From: Kineosporiaceae bacterium
Lineage (GTDB): Bacteria > Actinomycetota > Actinomycetes > Actinomycetales > Angustibacteraceae
DNA length: 6,434 nt
Direction of reading: 5' to 3'
Assembly (NCBI GenBank): GCA_027345905.1
Contig: DAIETC010000156.1
Span: 1-6,434, forward strand
Part shown: positions 5,171 to 6,434 of the stretch, piece by piece
Layout of the letters: every line of letters begins with the position of its first letter
How positions within the stretch are numbered: the stretch's first letter is position 1
Position numbers and translations under genes: made by a program
The notes under the pieces: model-generated
Told to the model about the DNA's origin: nothing
The model's input: the letters and a program-made list of their open reading frames with translations, nothing else
Databases searched by the model: none

Positions 5171-6313
5171 TCAGGCGAGATCCCCGATCGTCTTCTGCAC
5201 CTTCTGCTGGATGTTAGTCGGCAGCTTGACGTAGCCGATCCCGGGCAGGAGGTTTTGGCCGGCGTCGCTGGCCGCGTAGCCGAGGAAGCTCTTGATCAGC
5301 GCGAGCTTGGCCGGGTCGTTACCCTTGCTGCAGACGATCTCGTACGTCACCAACAGGTTCGGGTAGGCGGTCTTGTCGGTGTTGGTGTAGTCGAACGCCA
5401 GCTTGAGGTCCTCGCCAGTCCCGACCACCTTCGCCTTGGACAAGAAGTTGACGGTGTTGTCCTTGGTCAGCTCGACGAAGTCGCCCGCCGCGTTGCTCAC
5501 CTTGGCGTAGGGGATCTTGCTCTGGTCGGCGAACGACTGCTCGAAGTAGCCGATGCCGCCCGGGGTGCTCTTGACGCCCTGCGCCACGCCCTGGCTGCCC
5601 TTGGCGCCCTGGCCGCCGGGGGCCTTCCAGTCCTTGTTCGGGCCGTAGGACCAGTCGGCCTTGGCCTCGTTCGACAGGTAGTTGGTGAAGTTGAACGACG
5701 TACCCGAGCCGTCGGAGCGGTGGAACGTCTGGATGCCGAGGCTGGGCAGTTTGGCGCCCGGGTTGTCCTTGGCGATCGCGGGGTCGCTCCACTTGCTGAT
5801 CTTGCCGTCGAAGATCTTGGCAAGGGTGGCCGAGGACAAGTTCAGCGTGGTGACGCCGGGCAGGTTGTAACCCACCGCGATCGGGCCGGGAACCAGTGGC
5901 AGGTTGACCGCGGGGCCGGTCTTGCAGCGAGCGTCCGCGCCCGGCTGGTCCTTGGCGCCGAGCGGGAAGTCCGACCCGGCGAAGTCGATCGTTCCGGCGG
6001 AGAACTGCTGGACGCCGGCACCGGAGCCGCCGCCGCCGTAGTTGATGTTCGCGCCCGGGCAGGCCGTCTGGTACTGCTTGATCCACTCGGCCATGGCGTT
6101 GGACTGCGCCGTCGACCCAGCCAGCTGCAGCGTGCCGGTGGCACAGCTGATGCCCGCTGCGTTCGTCGTCGAGCCGGTCGCCGAGGCGCTGGAGCCGGTC
6201 CCCGTTCCAGAGCTGGAGGCGCCGGGGGTGTTGTTGTCGGTGCCGCATGCCGTGAGGGCGAGCGCGCCGATGAGGGCGACGCCGCTCAGGCGTCCCAGCC
6301 GCGTGATCGTCAC
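5171..6313 (-). CDS. pstS: Phosphate-binding lipoprotein PstS (ABC transporter receptor)
   Basis: A 380-residue extracytoplasmic phosphate receptor that delivers phosphate to PstC/PstA. From GTG 6313 it has a lipoprotein signal peptide: TRLGRL, a hydrophobic core, and lipobox LTAC with lipidated Cys23. A Ser/Gly/Thr-rich flexible linker follows (about 31-50). The ligand-binding segments match PstS: AGSTAQ (66-70 region), GGGSGAGVQQF with S97, DFAGSDFPL with D115, and HRSDGSGTSFNFTNYL with R199, S203, G204 and T205, corresponding to the E. coli Arg135/Ser139/Gly140/Thr141 site. Also typical are LAKIFDGKISKWSDPAI and GGIGYFEQSFA. GTG 6313 is preferred because AGGGAG (6324-6329) lies 10 nt upstream and it gives a short n-region. 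ATG 6382 would add 23 Arg-rich residues; it lies close behind the -10-like box, so a leaderless long form cannot be excluded. First gene of pstSCAB. Confidence 0.96.
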   Translation of the reverse strand: MTITRLGRLSGVALIGALALTACGTDNNTPGASSSGTGTGSSASATGSTTNAAGISCATGTLQLAGSTAQSNAMAEWIKQYQTACPGANINYGGGGSGAGVQQFSAGTIDFAGSDFPLGAKDQPGADARCKTGPAVNLPLVPGPIAVGYNLPGVTTLNLSSATLAKIFDGKISKWSDPAIAKDNPGAKLPSLGIQTFHRSDGSGTSFNFTNYLSNEAKADWSYGPNKDWKAPGGQGAKGSQGVAQGVKSTPGGIGYFEQSFADQSKIPYAKVSNAAGDFVELTKDNTVNFLSKAKVVGTGEDLKLAFDYTNTDKTAYPNLLVTYEIVCSKGNDPAKLALIKSFLGYAASDAGQNLLPGIGYVKLPTNIQQKVQKTIGDLA

Positions 6314-6342
6314 TGTTGTAGGTCTCCCTGCCAGTCTTCGTG

Positions 6343-6363
6343 GACGCGGCGCAGTGCCGCGTC
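6343..6363 (-). promoter_or_regulatory. Hairpin in the pstS 5' leader
   Basis: On the minus strand GACGCGGC-ACTGC-GCCGCGTC forms a perfect 8-bp stem with a 5-nt loop. It falls between the presumed transcription start (around 6384-6390) and the pstS ribosome binding site (6324-6329), leaving the latter free. It might stabilise the leader. If pstS really starts at 6382 this hairpin would be inside the coding region. Confidence 0.4.
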
Positions 6364-6390
6364 GACACGGCGGCTGCCGCATCGACTGCG

Positions 6391-6396
6391 AACGTA
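6391..6396 (-). promoter_or_regulatory. Putative -10 box of the pstS promoter
   Basis: TACGTT on the minus strand matches TANNNT and begins 5 nt downstream of the PHO-box repeats. The -35 position would fall inside those repeats and is poor, as expected for a promoter that needs an activator such as PhoP. Confidence 0.5.
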
Positions 6397-6401
6397 GGCA
6401 A

Positions 6402-6434
6402 CGTGAGTGAAGCCCCGGCTGGGTGTGGGTGAAC
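6402..6434 (-). promoter_or_regulatory. Putative PHO box (PhoP binding site) for pstSCAB, cut by the window edge
   Basis: Read on the minus strand, three consecutive 11-nt units occur: GTTCACCCACA (6434-6424), CCCAGCCGGGG (6423-6413) and CTTCACTCACG (6412-6402). The first and third share TTCAC and CAC in the same register, 22 nt apart; the middle is degenerate. GTTCACC-type 11-nt direct repeats are the known PhoP operator units of Streptomyces, and pst operons are classic targets. The first unit ends exactly at the window edge, so further units may lie outside. Phosphate-starvation control of this operon is inferred from this. Confidence 0.6.

Noticed and set aside
4799..6397. Plus-strand open frame of 532 codons across pstS and the start of pstC
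   Set aside because: It is antisense to pstS and pstC, whose protein motifs are unmistakable. The translation is low-complexity Val/Gly/Arg/Ala/Leu, typical of a GC-rich antisense frame.

Overview
This is chromosomal DNA from a high-GC actinomycete (Actinomycetota). The evidence is strong GC bias at third codon positions, GTG starts, TANNNT -10 boxes (one placed for a leaderless mRNA), a PstA with an actinobacterial-type N-terminal extension, and 11-nt direct-repeat PHO-box units like those bound by Streptomyces PhoP. No rRNA, tRNA or known transposase was recognised.

Right part (about 2215-6434, minus strand): a complete high-affinity phosphate ABC transport operon, transcribed right to left in the order pstS (lipoprotein phosphate receptor), pstC and pstA (permeases), pstB (ATPase). 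A putative PHO box and -10 box sit at the right edge. An 18-bp perfect hairpin separates pstS from pstC. The pstC and pstA genes overlap by 4 nt and the pstA-pstB gap is 13 nt. No phoU lies in the window.

Middle (about 922-2217): a minus-strand gene for an AbiEi-type winged-helix protein with a C-terminal PD-(D/E)xK/DUF559-like nuclease domain. It is bracketed by two roughly 95-bp copies of one structured repeat, in inverted orientation. Each copy has an outer 12-mer CCCTTTCCTACC, a short spacer, then a 72-74-bp hairpin with the same 12-mer in both arms and a conserved apex. The stop codons of this gene and of pstB abut the repeats. The layout looks like a terminal-inverted-repeat cassette or a REP-type element, but could also be a pair of hairpin terminators. 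This is the most unusual thing in the window.

Left part (1-921, plus strand): the 3' end of an unrecognised gene, then a 320-nt stretch with a candidate structured RNA (14-bp closing stem, UUCG- and GUGA-capped hairpins), a 14-bp tandem repeat running into a Shine-Dalgarno sequence, and a possible 31-codon ORF. A convincing 61-residue small gene that appears leaderless follows.
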